Shown in pieces: positions 1-9,259 of a stretch of 64,000 bases of DNA (its first letter is position 1; the number at the start of each line of letters is the position of its first letter). Both the position numbers and the translations under genes were made by a program. Under the pieces are notes generated by a model. It saw nothing but the letters and a program-made list of their open reading frames with translations, had not been told where the DNA came from and did not search any database. The stretch comes from a bacterium (lineage in GTDB: Bacteria; Patescibacteria; JAEDAM01; Absconditabacterales; Absconditicoccaceae), in the NCBI GenBank assembly GCA_030528665.1, contig JAUMYK010000001.1, positions 1 to 64,000 of the forward strand, given 5' to 3'.

Positions 1-103
1 TAAAAATAATGCAAATTTTTTAGTACTTTTTTGATAGGAAATGAGAAAGTCAAGTGATCAACTACATATCTTGTTCCTATTGTAGCAATTCAATTGATAT
101 ATT

Positions 104-134
104 GTAAAAAAACTGATCTTAGTCAGCTTTTTCT
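104..134 (-). terminator. intrinsic terminator of recX
   Basis: On the minus strand a CTGA/TCAG hairpin flanked by A and T runs is followed by seven T. The recX stop codon TAA lies in the loop, so gene end and terminator overlap. Confidence 0.6.
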
Positions 135-565
135 CCTTTGATTACTGCTTTAATATCCGCAAGACGATACCCCTTTCTCATCAGCTTTTGGATAATTTCA
201 AAGCCATCTACCCCTTTTTTCTTGTATTGGTTGATTTCCTTTTGGATTCTTGATGCAATCCCCTCTTGAATATCCTCTGCAAATTTTTCACGAAGCTCAG
301 TTAGAATTTTACGATCAATTCCTTTCATTTCCAGTTTTTGTAGTACAACCAGTAGCGGCTTGCCTTTCCTGATGACTTCACTATTGATATAGCTTTTAGC
401 AAACATTTCATCATTGAGAAAATTTTCACCTTTGAGTTTTTCAAGTGTTCTCATTACCATTTCAGATTCATAGCCATGCTGATACATTTTGATTCTGAGT
501 TCTTTTTCGGTTTTTGGATATTTACTGAGGACGTCAATTGCATATTCATAACAGGATTTAGGCAT
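119..565 (-). CDS. recX: RecX family regulatory protein
   Basis: The 148-residue product resembles RecX, which binds RecA filaments and modulates recombination. It is all helical and shows the RecX repeat pattern: an early KTEKELRIKM segment, a GYESEMVMRTLEKLK helix, then LNDEMFAKSYI and a KGIDR step. Length fits the family. It starts with ATG and ends in TAA inside its own terminator. It is the last gene of a minus-strand run behind the IleRS-like gene. recA is not in the window. The family call rests on pattern similarity only. Confidence 0.8.
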   Translation of the reverse strand: MPKSCYEYAIDVLSKYPKTEKELRIKMYQHGYESEMVMRTLEKLKGENFLNDEMFAKSYINSEVIRKGKPLLVVLQKLEMKGIDRKILTELREKFAEDIQEGIASRIQKEINQYKKKGVDGFEIIQKLMRKGYRLADIKAVIKGEKAD

Positions 566-594
566 GATTGTACAACAATAAATTAAAAATCTGA

Positions 595-1218
595 TTATTC
601 TTTTATCAAACTTAAAGTCAAATTCTCTTCTCCAGAACTAAAGACTGCTGTGATGGATCAGTTTTCTTTTTTTTCTTCTATACTCAAAAGCAGTGCCTCA
701 TCTTTGAGAAACTGTGCAAATTCTTGGATAATTGTTTTGAGATTGTTGCTATCGGTTTGATAGCTCAGATGCACCTTGTCTTCTACTGCGAAATCCGCAT
801 CTTTTCTCATCTGGTTAAGAAAACGAGAAAGTTCTCTGGCTACTCCTTCCCTCTGGAGTGCAGGAGTGATTTCAAGATTGAGTTTTGCGATCATATTGCC
901 CTCAATTGCAATATTTTCCCCTTCTAGTCCCTCGTAGCTGATCTCACAGTCTGTAGCCTGTAATGTTCGTGTATTCCCCTCAGGACAAAACACTTCGATT
1001 TCTCCATTTTCGAGTTCTCTGATATTTCCTTGTTTACCGTTGGCGATGATTTTCCCTGTATCTTTGCCAAATTTAGCTGAGAGTTGGCTTCCGATTGGTT
1101 TAAAAATTTTGGTGATAGGTTTATCACTTTGCAAAGGTCAGATTTCTTTTACATTTACTTCTTCTTTAATAATATCGGCATATTTATGCAGCAATTGGTC
1201 TTGAGTCAGCATCATCAT
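595..1218 (-). CDS. stand-alone C-terminal domain of isoleucyl-tRNA synthetase
   Basis: The 207-residue product matches only the region that follows the anticodon-binding domain of class I isoleucyl-tRNA synthetase (DUF5915-like). It opens with a KEEVNVKEI stretch and has KPIGSQLSAKFGKD and ITPALQREGVARELSR. No HIGH or KMSKS motif is present, so it cannot aminoacylate. TGA at 1138 and 658 is read as Gly; the second carries the frame to a TAA at 595. The start is one of three consecutive ATG codons. Upstream lies nhaA with its own terminator, so this is not the tail of a longer ileS here. It may assist a separately encoded IleRS core, or be a relic. Confidence 0.7.
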
Positions 1219-1276
1219 ACAAAAAGAGTAAAAAAACTGACTTTATCATAGTCAATCGCTCAAAAAATGCAAGACT

Positions 1277-1310
1277 GAAAAAATACCCAGCAGATATGCC
1301 AGGTATTTTG
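1277..1310 (-). terminator. intrinsic terminator of nhaA
   Basis: On the minus strand AAAATACC pairs with GGTATTTT around a 13-base loop and runs into a T tract, just after the nhaA stop at 1313. Confidence 0.75.
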
Positions 1311-1312
1311 TA

Positions 1313-2530
1313 TTAACCAGTTTTTTTGGCTAAACTCTTGAGATAGAGATATCCAAGTACTCCTGCGACAAATGAAGTCAGGAGGATGGAAAGCTTGGCC
1401 TCTTCAATCAATACTGGGTCATTGAAGGAGAGCATACTTACAAAGATACTCATCGTAAACCCAATCCCTCCCAGCATTCCCACGCCGAGGATGTGTTTCC
1501 ACTTGGCGTGGTGTGGGAGCGTTGCAAGCTTCAACTTGCAGAGCAGCCAGGAGCTACCAAAAATACCAAAGGCTTTTCCAATGAGCAAACCAAGGGTAAT
1601 CCCAAGTCCCATCCTAGAAACTAGTCCCTCAGCCATTTCTGGATGAAGGATGATAGCCGTATTGACAAAAGCGAATATCGGCACGATCCCAAACACCACA
1701 GGAGCATGCAGTTTATGCTCCAAAAATTCTAAAGGAGAAATCTGATTTTTTTCTCTTTTTGTTGGGATCGTCATCGCCAGTAGTACCCCAGCAATAGTCG
1801 CATGAATCCCACTATGATGGATGAAATACCATAGGAAGATTCCAGGGACCAAGTACCACCACAACTTTTTCACACCTGCTCTATTGAGAAGCAAGAGGAA
1901 AAGAAGTACGATACCGCCCATTGCAAGATATTCCCAGTGTAGAGCAGACGAGTAGAAGATCGCAATCACGAGAATCGCTAGCAAATCATCTACAATCGCT
2001 AAAGCGGCTAGGAAAATCTTGAGAGAGGATGGCACTTTATTACCAAGCATCGCAATAATTGCTAATGCAAAAGCAATATCGGTCGCCATAGGGATCCCCC
2101 AGCCATGATGGGTAGGGGTGCCTGCATTGAAAAGCAAGTAAATCCCCGCAGGGACGATTGCTCCTCCAATGGCTGCTACGACCGGTAAAATGGCTTTTTT
2201 TGGCGTTGAGAGTTCTCCGTGGAGGAGTTCTCGCTTGATTTCTAGTCCCACGAGGAGGAAGAAAATTGCCATCAATCCATCATCTACCCAAGCTTTGAGT
2301 GTTTCTTGCATTTGAAACTCTCCAAAGTGGAAGCCAATTGGGGTTTGGAAAAAGTTTTGCATCCATTCCCCAAGCCCTGTATTCGCTAGCAAAAGTGCTA
2401 GCATTACCCAAAAGATCAGCAATGTCCCTGCCGCACTTGTAGTGTGGAAGAAACGTACGATACGCTTTTGAGTTTTTTTGAGTCCGATTTGACTCATTCG
2501 GACTAATCGATTTTTTTTATTTGTTACCAT
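1313..2530 (-). CDS. nhaA: Na+/H+ antiporter NhaA
   Basis: This 405-residue polytopic membrane protein exchanges sodium for protons and would regulate internal pH and sodium. It has about twelve hydrophobic segments. The family's aspartate pair lies in the LAALAIVDDLLAILVI helix, preceded by the MATDIAFALAI helix. Length and the GIHATIAGVLLAM region fit NhaA. It is monocistronic: a promoter lies just upstream and a terminator just downstream. No in-frame TGA is used. Confidence 0.95.
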   Translation of the reverse strand: MVTNKKNRLVRMSQIGLKKTQKRIVRFFHTTSAAGTLLIFWVMLALLLANTGLGEWMQNFFQTPIGFHFGEFQMQETLKAWVDDGLMAIFFLLVGLEIKRELLHGELSTPKKAILPVVAAIGGAIVPAGIYLLFNAGTPTHHGWGIPMATDIAFALAIIAMLGNKVPSSLKIFLAALAIVDDLLAILVIAIFYSSALHWEYLAMGGIVLLFLLLLNRAGVKKLWWYLVPGIFLWYFIHHSGIHATIAGVLLAMTIPTKREKNQISPLEFLEHKLHAPVVFGIVPIFAFVNTAIILHPEMAEGLVSRMGLGITLGLLIGKAFGIFGSSWLLCKLKLATLPHHAKWKHILGVGMLGGIGFTMSIFVSMLSFNDPVLIEEAKLSILLTSFVAGVLGYLYLKSLAKKTG

Positions 2531-2597
2531 AGTAATTATGTTTTTATTTATTCCTCGTTTACTAGGTAGAGGGTTTGACCTTTTTTGTTTCCTTATA

Positions 2598-2625
2598 ACA
2601 ATATAGAAAAAGGAGATTATGTCAA
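2598..2625 (-). promoter_or_regulatory. predicted nhaA promoter
   Basis: Reading on the minus strand, TTGACA (2625-2620) is followed after 16 bases by TATTGT (2603-2598). It lies 70 bases upstream of the nhaA start and abuts the end of truB. Confidence 0.5.
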
Positions 2626-2632
2626 GTTTTTT

Positions 2633-3406
2633 TTAAGATAATTCAATCACGGTATCACAATTAGGAAACACTTCCTGAAAATATATAGTTCTCAATTGGG
2701 ATTTGATATTACCTTGTGCAAAATTTCTTTCACCAATTTCTTCAAGCGACCATGATCAAATACTTATTCTCTCTAGCTCAATCAATGCTCCTCCCAGTCC
2801 CAGTTGCTGTCCGAGTCGATATCCGATGCTTCTGATATAGGTTCCTGAGCCGACTTCGAGTTTAATTTTGAGGAGTGGAAAATGATAGTCTATGATCTGA
2901 TAGCTATAGATTTTCATTGCTTTTTCTTGGATTTCCGCTTTGCCTTTTCTCGCATCTTTGTAGAGTCTTTTGCCGTTTTGTTTTTTTGCGCTGAATGTTG
3001 GCAAAGGGAGGAGTGTATCCTTTTCCTCGTGATAGAGAATACTATCCAAAAAGTTTTGAATCTGACTGAGATCAGGGGCTGGGATCAGCTTTCCATCTTT
3101 TTGAAGATAGCCTTGTCCCTCCTGATCAACGACCTCAAAACGCTCTTCTCTCTCCCAAAAACTTGCATCCCATGTATCGGTCAAGAGCGAAAAATCTATG
3201 GTCGTTGCATAGCTTTTGTCCATACCGATGAGATGAGTGAGTTGCTTAGTACCTTTCCCTACTCCAAGGATCATCAGTCCGCTTGCCATTGGATCGAGGG
3301 TTCCACTATGTCCGACTTTGTCTTGAAAGTGGGTTCTGATGATTTTTACTACATCAAAACTAGAGATTCAGCTGGGTTTATGACAGGCGAGCAGCATCGT
3401 GATCAT
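2633..3406 (-). CDS. truB: tRNA pseudouridine-55 synthase TruB
   Basis: TruB makes pseudouridine 55 in the T loop of tRNA. The N-terminus carries KPSG.SSFDVV and VGHSGTLDPMASG, which holds the catalytic Asp. The glycine of KPSG is TGA (3368) and a second TGA (2756) carries the frame through the C-terminal tail to a TAA at 2633. Total 257 residues, a little short of bacterial TruB with a PUA-like tail. Start is ATG at 3406 or 3397. It is separated from the upstream gene by a terminator and from nhaA by a promoter. Confidence 0.93.
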
Positions 3407-3496
3407 CAAAGAAATAAATCAACTTTACTATAGGGAAAATCAGACTTATTTGCAAGGAGGAAATCATAAAACAAAAAGACTCATTTCTCCTAAACA

Positions 3497-3533
3497 CAAA
3501 AATCTGACACCATCAAGGCAATCAGATTTTTTC
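3497..3533 (-). terminator. terminator built from an AAAAATCTGA inverted pair
   Basis: AAAAATCTGA and TCAGATTTTT form a perfect ten-base stem with a 14-base loop, 16 bases after the stop of the unknown gene at 3549. The stem is made of two inverted copies of the word that is over-represented across the window. Confidence 0.75.
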
Positions 3534-3548
3534 CATTTTTATACCCTA

Positions 3549-4496
3549 TTAAGCAACAGGAGCATAGTCTGCAGGCAAATTACGCTTAATTCTGGAAATA
3601 TAGGTACCAATTGACATATTATTCCCTATCTTATAGGAAAAATTACCTTTTTTATACTCTTGATAGCCTCTATTGCCTCACAAGTTCAGTGCAGCCATCC
3701 CTCATATATCTCCTTTAGCTTTTTGATACAATCCCTTCCCATATTTGATACATACCTCTGCAGCCAGCTCCATATTCGTAGCTACAGCAGTATAAAAATC
3801 CTTGTAAGTAGGATATTTAGCCTTATATTCTCCAGTCCAACCATAGTCCTTATGCCCCACATAAAGCTGACCCAATCCACTAGCTTGATAGCCCATAAAG
3901 CCATAAGGACCAATCGCACTTCCCTTAAGCGTATGTTTTCTCATCGTAAGAGGATTACCAGTTCCATCAGCTTTATAACCGATCTCAGGTCCAGCAAATC
4001 CCTGAATAAATGGTGTCTTTTCTATCACCGTAGTTGCAAATTTTTGCTCTTCGGGCGTAGGAGGAAGACTTAAATGACTCCTTATACCAACTTTTTGCTC
4101 TATAAGTCCCGCTTTTATACAAGCTGCACGAGTCCTTGTTCATCGTTTTCCATCAATTTCGCTGACCTTATCAAAAGCACCACTCAGATAGAGATAAAAC
4201 TGCAAAAGTGCAATATTTTCAGCAGTATTATATTTTTGCTTTTGTGCAATCGCTTGAGGATCAATAATTTGCCTGAGGGTCTCGAGGCTATATTGCTGAT
4301 AGACTTGCTGCTCCATTGGCGTAAGGGGATTTCCCAATTTATCTACAAGCTGCCTATCTTCCAAACGACTTGAAACCTGATTCTTTGCATTAAAATTTTT
4401 TATCAATTCTCATTGCTGCTGCAAAGCAAGTTTTTCCTGTTCACTCAATTTCACATCTTGGTCATCAAGCAATGCTTTGATTCCTTCTCTACTCAT
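3549..4496 (-). CDS. unknown protein, possibly lysozyme-like
   Basis: I do not recognise this 315-residue protein. Four in-frame TGA codons (4410, 4140, 3702, 3678) are read as Gly and the gene ends in TAA. The N-terminal half is helical and charged. The C-terminal half has GPYGFMGYQASGLGQLYV, then a Tyr-rich stretch and MAALNLGGNRGYQEY, which loosely recall soluble transglycosylase folds; the resemblance is weak. No signal peptide is visible. It starts 11 bases after the end of the small upstream gene, so the two probably form one operon. Confidence 0.6.
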
Positions 4497-4507
4497 ACTC
4501 GCTACAC

Positions 4508-4816
4508 TTATCCAAATAAAGCTTTTTCTAACACCTGATCGGCATAAGCCTTCTCATCTGCTTCCTGCTCTTTCCTCGCTTCAAAAGCATCAGACTTTTT
4601 CAATGCTTCAGCTGCAATATTTAGAGAATTCAACTGATGAAAAGTATTCAGCATCTTTATTGCAATGATTTTGAGGGTCGCTCTCTCCACATCCGCACAA
4701 CTCTTTCGTGCAAGAGAAAGTGCATAGAGACGCTCATCCAAACCTGCACCATGCGAGAGAAGCATTTCCAGCTGATCATCTGCAATATGCTGATCGATAA
4801 ATTTTGAACTCAACAT
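4508..4816 (-). CDS. small helical protein of unknown function
   Basis: This 102-residue protein is predicted to be all helical and rich in Ala, Leu and charged residues; I do not recognise it. A longer frame reaches TTG at 4945, but that extension would translate through the rpsA terminator. ATG at 4816 has AGGAG six bases upstream and is preferred. It is the first gene of a two-gene unit with the unknown gene at 3549. Confidence 0.6.
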   Translation of the reverse strand: MLSSKFIDQHIADDQLEMLLSHGAGLDERLYALSLARKSCADVERATLKIIAIKMLNTFHQLNSLNIAAEALKKSDAFEARKEQEADEKAYADQVLEKALFG

Positions 4817-4899
4817 TCTCATCTCCTGTAAAGCTAAAAGTTTCTGATCAGAGTATATCCAAAATTTCCAAAACTGCAAAAAAACAACAACTTTTTTGA

Positions 4900-4934
4900 A
4901 AAAAAGAAAAAATCCTGAATCAAAACTCAGAATT
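4900..4934 (-). terminator. intrinsic terminator of rpsA
   Basis: On the minus strand AATTCTGA pairs with TCAGGATT (one G-T pair) around an eight-base loop and is followed by a T-rich tract. It lies 25 bases after the rpsA stop. Confidence 0.75.
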
Positions 4935-4958
4935 CTTTCCACCAAACACAGAAGACAA

Positions 4959-6131
4959 TTACGCCTCCTGTTCTTCGATCTTTTTTACCACTTCTTCAAG
5001 ACTTCCTTGTGCTTTTGGAGCTTTTTTTGAAGCAGTTTCTTCTGCACCAGCTTCCAAATGCTTCATAGAAAGTCCGATTTTTCTGTTTTTTGGATCAATA
5101 AGGATCAATTTTGCCTTCACCACTTGTCCAAGTTTCACAACCTCGTTTGGATTGTTAACAGATTTTTGAGAAAGTTCGCTCAAGTGAACAAGTCCGTTGA
5201 TATCATCGAATACTCTCACGAATACTCCATAAGGAACAAATCTGATGATTTCTCCTTCGATCACATCACCAACCTTGTATTTCTTTGGTAATTCTGACCA
5301 AGGATCTCCTTTGAGCTGCTTGCTTGAGAGAGAGATTTTTCCGTTTTCAAGTCCAATCACTTTCACTTGCATTTTGTCTCCGATTTTTCCAAGTCTATCA
5401 ATATCATTAACGTGTCCATACGTAATTTCTGAGATGTGAACAAGTCCTTCAACCGTTCCTCCGATAGTAACGAAAAGTCCGTATGAAGAAACTCCAGATA
5501 CCACACCATCAAATACTTTTCCAACTTCAAGTTCAGCAAGAACCTTTTCTCTTTCTTCTTTGAGAGCTTCTCTTTCAGAAAGGATAATTCTTCTGTCTTC
5601 TTCGTCAATATTGATTACTCTAACCTTGATTTCTTGTCCGATAAGTTCGAGCAATTTATCAAAGATAGCTTCTTGATCTCCATCTTCTACTCTAGGGTAG
5701 TGAATAGGAGCCAATTGAGACAATGGGATAAATCCTTTGATACCGTGCATATCGATCAAAAGTCCTCCAAGATTTGCTTCAGTTGGAACCACAGTGATGA
5801 TTTCATCTTTTTCAAATTTTGCGATCACAGACTTCCATACATCGTATTGTAAAAGTCTGGTTACAGAAACGATATAATATCCATCTTCATGTCTTACCGC
5901 TGGATTAATAATTTCAAGCTCAAGTTCTGTAGACGGATTAAGATCAAATTGAGATCTTTTAAGTTCTTTCGCTTCTTTTGAAAGGATAATTCCAGTAAAC
6001 GCACCGTTTTCACAGTTTACCAATACTCCGTTCTCGATCTCTTTTAAAATAGTTCCTTTTACTTTCTGACCTTCTTTGATCACAGGAACTGTGAAGTTGC
6101 TCGCCGCAACTGTTGTAGCTTTTTTAGCCAT
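4959..6131 (-). CDS. rpsA: 30S ribosomal protein S1-like, four S1 domains
   Basis: This 390-residue protein carries four S1 RNA-binding domains (roughly residues 18-90, 105-185, 198-270 and 285-357). Clear S1 signatures are VSGVSSYGLFVTIGGTVEGLVHISE and RFVPYGVFVRVFDDINGLVHLSE. S1 helps unfold mRNA at the 30S subunit. The C-terminal tail is Lys/Ala/Glu rich. It is shorter than the six-domain S1 of proteobacteria, like other four-domain forms. No TGA codon is used. It lies downstream of rpsO, separated by a repeat-bearing spacer. Confidence 0.9.
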   Translation of the reverse strand: MAKKATTVAASNFTVPVIKEGQKVKGTILKEIENGVLVNCENGAFTGIILSKEAKELKRSQFDLNPSTELELEIINPAVRHEDGYYIVSVTRLLQYDVWKSVIAKFEKDEIITVVPTEANLGGLLIDMHGIKGFIPLSQLAPIHYPRVEDGDQEAIFDKLLELIGQEIKVRVINIDEEDRRIILSEREALKEEREKVLAELEVGKVFDGVVSGVSSYGLFVTIGGTVEGLVHISEITYGHVNDIDRLGKIGDKMQVKVIGLENGKISLSSKQLKGDPWSELPKKYKVGDVIEGEIIRFVPYGVFVRVFDDINGLVHLSELSQKSVNNPNEVVKLGQVVKAKLILIDPKNRKIGLSMKHLEAGAEETASKKAPKAQGSLEEVVKKIEEQEA

Positions 6132-6229
6132 TAAAATATAAAAGTAAAGAAATAAAATAATGCAATGAACAAATAATCATTAAGAATTAACAATGAAGAG
6201 GTTAAGTCAGATTTTTATCTTTTTTCGTC

Positions 6230-6345
6230 ACGCTACCTGTCCCGCACAAAGTTGCGGAGAACTTGATTCGTCATGCTGAACTTGATTCAGCATCTTAGAT
6301 TGCGGATCAAGCCTGCAATAACAAGAAGTAAACACGGAATACTCA
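6230..6345 (-). repeat. palindromic intergenic repeat, copy 1
   Basis: The spacer between rpsO and rpsA holds several small palindromes: ATGCTGAA...TTCAGCAT and CCGCA...TGCGG. The minus strand matches the plus strand around 43900-43985, including GCTGAATCAAGTTCA and a TCTCYGCAAC...GTGSRGG block, so this is a dispersed REP-like element. Confidence 0.55.
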
Positions 6346-6393
6346 TACTCCTTGCATCAATTGTTCATTCTTCCTTGTTCATTGAGAATTGAA

Positions 6394-6645
6394 CTATACC
6401 TTAAGTCCGATTTTTTTAGAGATTTTTGTATAAGCATCAAGATCCTTTCCTTTGAGGTATCTCAAGAAACTTCTTCTCTTTGCTACTTTTTTCAAAAGAC
6501 TTCTTTTAGCATCATAGTCCTTTGCATTCGCAGCTACGTGAGCCTGAAGCATTGCGATTTCATCAGATAAAAGACCGATTTGCATTTCTGGAGACCCTGT
6601 ATCTCTCTCGTGTCTCTGAAATACATTTTCTTGTGTTTTTGCCAT
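6394..6645 (-). CDS. rpsO: 30S ribosomal protein S15
   Basis: 83 residues with the S15 signature HERDTGSPEMQIGLL and the KRSLLKKVAKRRSFLRYL helix that binds 16S rRNA. Length is normal. It ends in TAG. It stands between tRNA-Arg and rpsA on the minus strand. Confidence 0.96.
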   Translation of the reverse strand: MAKTQENVFQRHERDTGSPEMQIGLLSDEIAMLQAHVAANAKDYDAKRSLLKKVAKRRSFLRYLKGKDLDAYTKISKKIGLKV

Positions 6646-6737
6646 CCTGCAAAATACTTAAAAAAATAAAATAAAAGCTGATCAAACTCCACAGTACCTC
6701 TTGAAATATCAAGATAACTACCAACGGAGATGTCACC

Positions 6738-6809
6738 TACTCTCGGTAGGAATCGAACCTACATCTAACCCTTAGGACGGGCCTATTCTATCCATTGAAC
6801 TACGAGAGC
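6738..6809 (-). tRNA. tRNA-Arg (anticodon CCU)
   Basis: A full cloverleaf folds on the minus strand: acceptor GCTCTCG with CGAGAGT, T arm GTAGG-TTCGATT-CCTAC, and the anticodon loop GTCCTAA giving CCT for AGG codons. CCA is not encoded. Confidence 0.9.
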
Positions 6810-7027
6810 ATACTTGTTTTTTCTTGATAACAAAAAATGTGACCAAAAAATCACTCACTTATACGATTTTGGAGGTCAAAAATCAAGAGAAAAGTGGTTT
6901 TTTTTACTTTCTACTCCTCACACTATCTTAAAACAACAAATACCATTCTCTACTTACCCTAAACTATCGATACTTACAACCTCTCCAGTCATCTTAACAC
7001 CCATCAATAACGCTTAATCTAAGCAAT

Positions 7028-7062
7028 AAAAAAAGCCTGACTCCTCTCCAACAATCAGACTT
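7028..7062 (-). terminator. intrinsic terminator of the DsbD/CcdA-like gene
   Basis: On the minus strand AAGTCTGATT and AGTCAGGCTT pair imperfectly, with seven T following. It lies about 30 bases after the stop at 7090. Confidence 0.6.
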
Positions 7063-7089
7063 CGATCTTTTCTTTCAACAGACAAGCAC

Positions 7090-8223
7090 CTATATCGGAA
7101 AATACAGACTCGCAATCACATACCCACCGAGCAAAAACATCAAAATTCCCATTATCAAATGCATCAGCTTGGTATTCTTATTTTTAAATTTTGCAATTTT
7201 TTCAATGCTGGTATGCTTGCCACCAACCAAAAAAGTAATAATCAACATCGGCAGAATAAACAAAAAGTTATAAAGAAGCAAATAACTCACTCCTAAACTA
7301 CTAATTCCCACATTTTCTGACTTCAGCATCAAGAGAATGGCAACATAGGGACCCGACGAACAAGGCAACAAAAAAAGACTGACTACAATCCCGATACCAA
7401 ACGCCCCTCGAGGAGACAACAATCCTTGGATCAACTTCATCATTTTTGGTCTCCATGCTAGAGGCACTTCCATCAGCACTCCCTTTCCATACCAAAAGTA
7501 ATCCTTGATATTGGCTATCCCAAGCGCTAAACCTAATCCTCCTACAATCCATTTAAACCATACGGTCATTTGGGCATTCGCAAGGGCTTCAAATACCCCA
7601 ATCCCCATCAAAAAATATGAAAGAAAAATTGCAACAGCAAACAAAATCCCAGCTAAAATCGTTTTCTTTCTACTCTTAGATTTTGTAAGAATAGTAGAGA
7701 GCAACAGTAACATCACTGCAAAAGCACAGGGATTGATGCTATCTGCGATCGCCATTGGAATCATAATCGCAAGAAATTTGGAAGGTTTATGCATATCCTC
7801 AGGATTCAGTCCTTCCGATTTCATTCTCATTTCAGAAGTAGTGGTAAGAATATTAGACTGATCCCCTCCTGTCTCTTGTCCCTTGAGTGCCTCAAAATGC
7901 TGAATAATCGGCTTGGAAGAAAGCAACGAGGACAGTGTCCCATCCTCCTCTTCAATTACCATAAAAGGGGTTCCAATCGAAGTAATTGAGAGTTCTAGTT
8001 TTTCCAAAAAATGCAGCAATTGCTCCATCGCCATCGGATCCTGATGAATCTCATACTTGTGAAGAGAATACTGCTCCTCAATCTGTTCCTGTTCAAAATA
8101 CTTTGCCACCTGAATGCAATGTCCACAGGTCTCACTATAAAAATAATGATACTCAGCTGCATATCCAACTCCCACCGCAAACATACTTAAAAGTGCAAAA
8201 ATACTAGCAAACAACCTTTTCAT
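7090..8223 (-). CDS. thioredoxin-CcdA (DsbD-like) membrane thiol transporter
   Basis: The 377-residue protein begins with a signal peptide (about 22 residues). A thioredoxin-like domain follows, with active-site CGHC near residue 34. Then come six or more membrane segments of the CcdA/DsbD type, with paired cysteines in DSINPCAFAVM and LLPCSSGPYV. Such proteins carry reducing equivalents across the membrane to keep extracytoplasmic thiols reduced. The order thioredoxin then CcdA is the reverse of DsbD. It is followed by a terminator and lies downstream of prmC. Confidence 0.85.
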   Translation of the reverse strand: MKRLFASIFALLSMFAVGVGYAAEYHYFYSETCGHCIQVAKYFEQEQIEEQYSLHKYEIHQDPMAMEQLLHFLEKLELSITSIGTPFMVIEEEDGTLSSLLSSKPIIQHFEALKGQETGGDQSNILTTTSEMRMKSEGLNPEDMHKPSKFLAIMIPMAIADSINPCAFAVMLLLLSTILTKSKSRKKTILAGILFAVAIFLSYFLMGIGVFEALANAQMTVWFKWIVGGLGLALGIANIKDYFWYGKGVLMEVPLAWRPKMMKLIQGLLSPRGAFGIGIVVSLFLLPCSSGPYVAILLMLKSENVGISSLGVSYLLLYNFLFILPMLIITFLVGGKHTSIEKIAKFKNKNTKLMHLIMGILMFLLGGYVIASLYFPI

Positions 8224-8255
8224 ACCGCAAGAAAAAAAGATATAAAACTGAAAGT

Positions 8256-9119
8256 TTATGTAAGCGTCGCCTTGAGAATCCTGATATTAAAATGAAATGT
8301 CTTTACCTCCTCAAATACGATGACTTCAGCAAATTCCTGCCTCAAGAGCTCAATCTGCCAAGTCATCATCTCCAAAAACATCGTCACATCAGCAAACTGC
8401 TCCTTGAGTGCCAAAAGTTGAGCAAACATTTTTCTATAGAGATCCAAACCATCATCGCCACCGACAAAAGCCATCCTTGGTTCTCGTTTTTGGACATTGC
8501 GAGGACTATTTTGATCAAAGGTTGCATCTGGAATATAGGGGAGATTTGCAGTCAGGATCAGATTTTTATTAGCAGTAATATGAGGATAACTCTCTAAAAA
8601 CACACATAAATCTGACTGCACAATCCTAAGATCATACTTTCTAGCATCAATCAAACGATCATAGTTTTGCTTAGCCACCAAAAGCGCATCAGCAGACAAA
8701 TCGCTCAAAAAAACATGCTCAAATCTCTCTGGGTTTTGCAAAAGTACCGAAATGCCCAATACGCCTGAACCTGTCCCAATATCCAATAAAACATACTCAT
8801 TTCATGAGATACGCTCAAGATGCTCAGTAATCGCAGTAATCATATATTCCGTCTCTGGACGAGGAATCAAAGTATGCTGATTCACCACAAATCTCACACC
8901 AAAAAACTCTACAAATCCCAAAATATACTCCAAAGGCTTTTCCTCCTCGACATAAGCATGATAGCCAGCCTCTACCAAAGCAAGAATCTCTTCAGGGATT
9001 TCCTGTTCACTTTCAGTTCGCAACTGAGTTCTAGTAGTATCAAGATAGTGACAAAGCAACTTCTCAAGGATAAACTTTTTTTTGTAACGAGGATTCTGAA
9101 TCAGCGCCTGCAACTGCAT
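8256..9119 (-). CDS. prmC: release factor glutamine methyltransferase PrmC
   Basis: PrmC methylates the Gln of the GGQ motif in peptide release factors. Visible motifs are LLDIGTGSGVLGI, which binds AdoMet, and the catalytic NLPYIP (NPPY-like) with Asn-Leu instead of Asn-Pro. Upstream, ILGFVEFFG and LIPRPETEYM are family signatures. One TGA (8802) is Gly just before the AdoMet motif. I chose ATG at 9119 (287 residues) because the family N-terminus aligns there; an in-frame ATG at 9188 adds 23 residues. Release factors are of special interest in a code where UGA is sense. Confidence 0.9.
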
Positions 9120-9259
9120 ACAAAACAAAAAAAACATAAAACTGATAACATCAATACGATGATCAACTATAGGAAAACTCTCCGCCATTACAATACGAAA
9201 ACATTGTTTTTAGAGAGAAAATAACTATAGTAAACATATACTTTAGTAGCCATACACAG

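Noticed and set aside
1..3700. Change in base skew near 3.4-3.7 kb as a replication origin or terminus
   Set aside because: The plus strand goes from balanced to C-rich, but no dnaA gene, DnaA-box cluster or dif-like site is visible. Gene orientation alone may explain it.
4817..4945. N-terminal extension of the small gene at 4508 with a hydrophobic segment
   Set aside because: It would be read through the rpsA terminator and starts with TTG without a ribosome binding site, whereas ATG at 4816 has AGGAG at the right distance.
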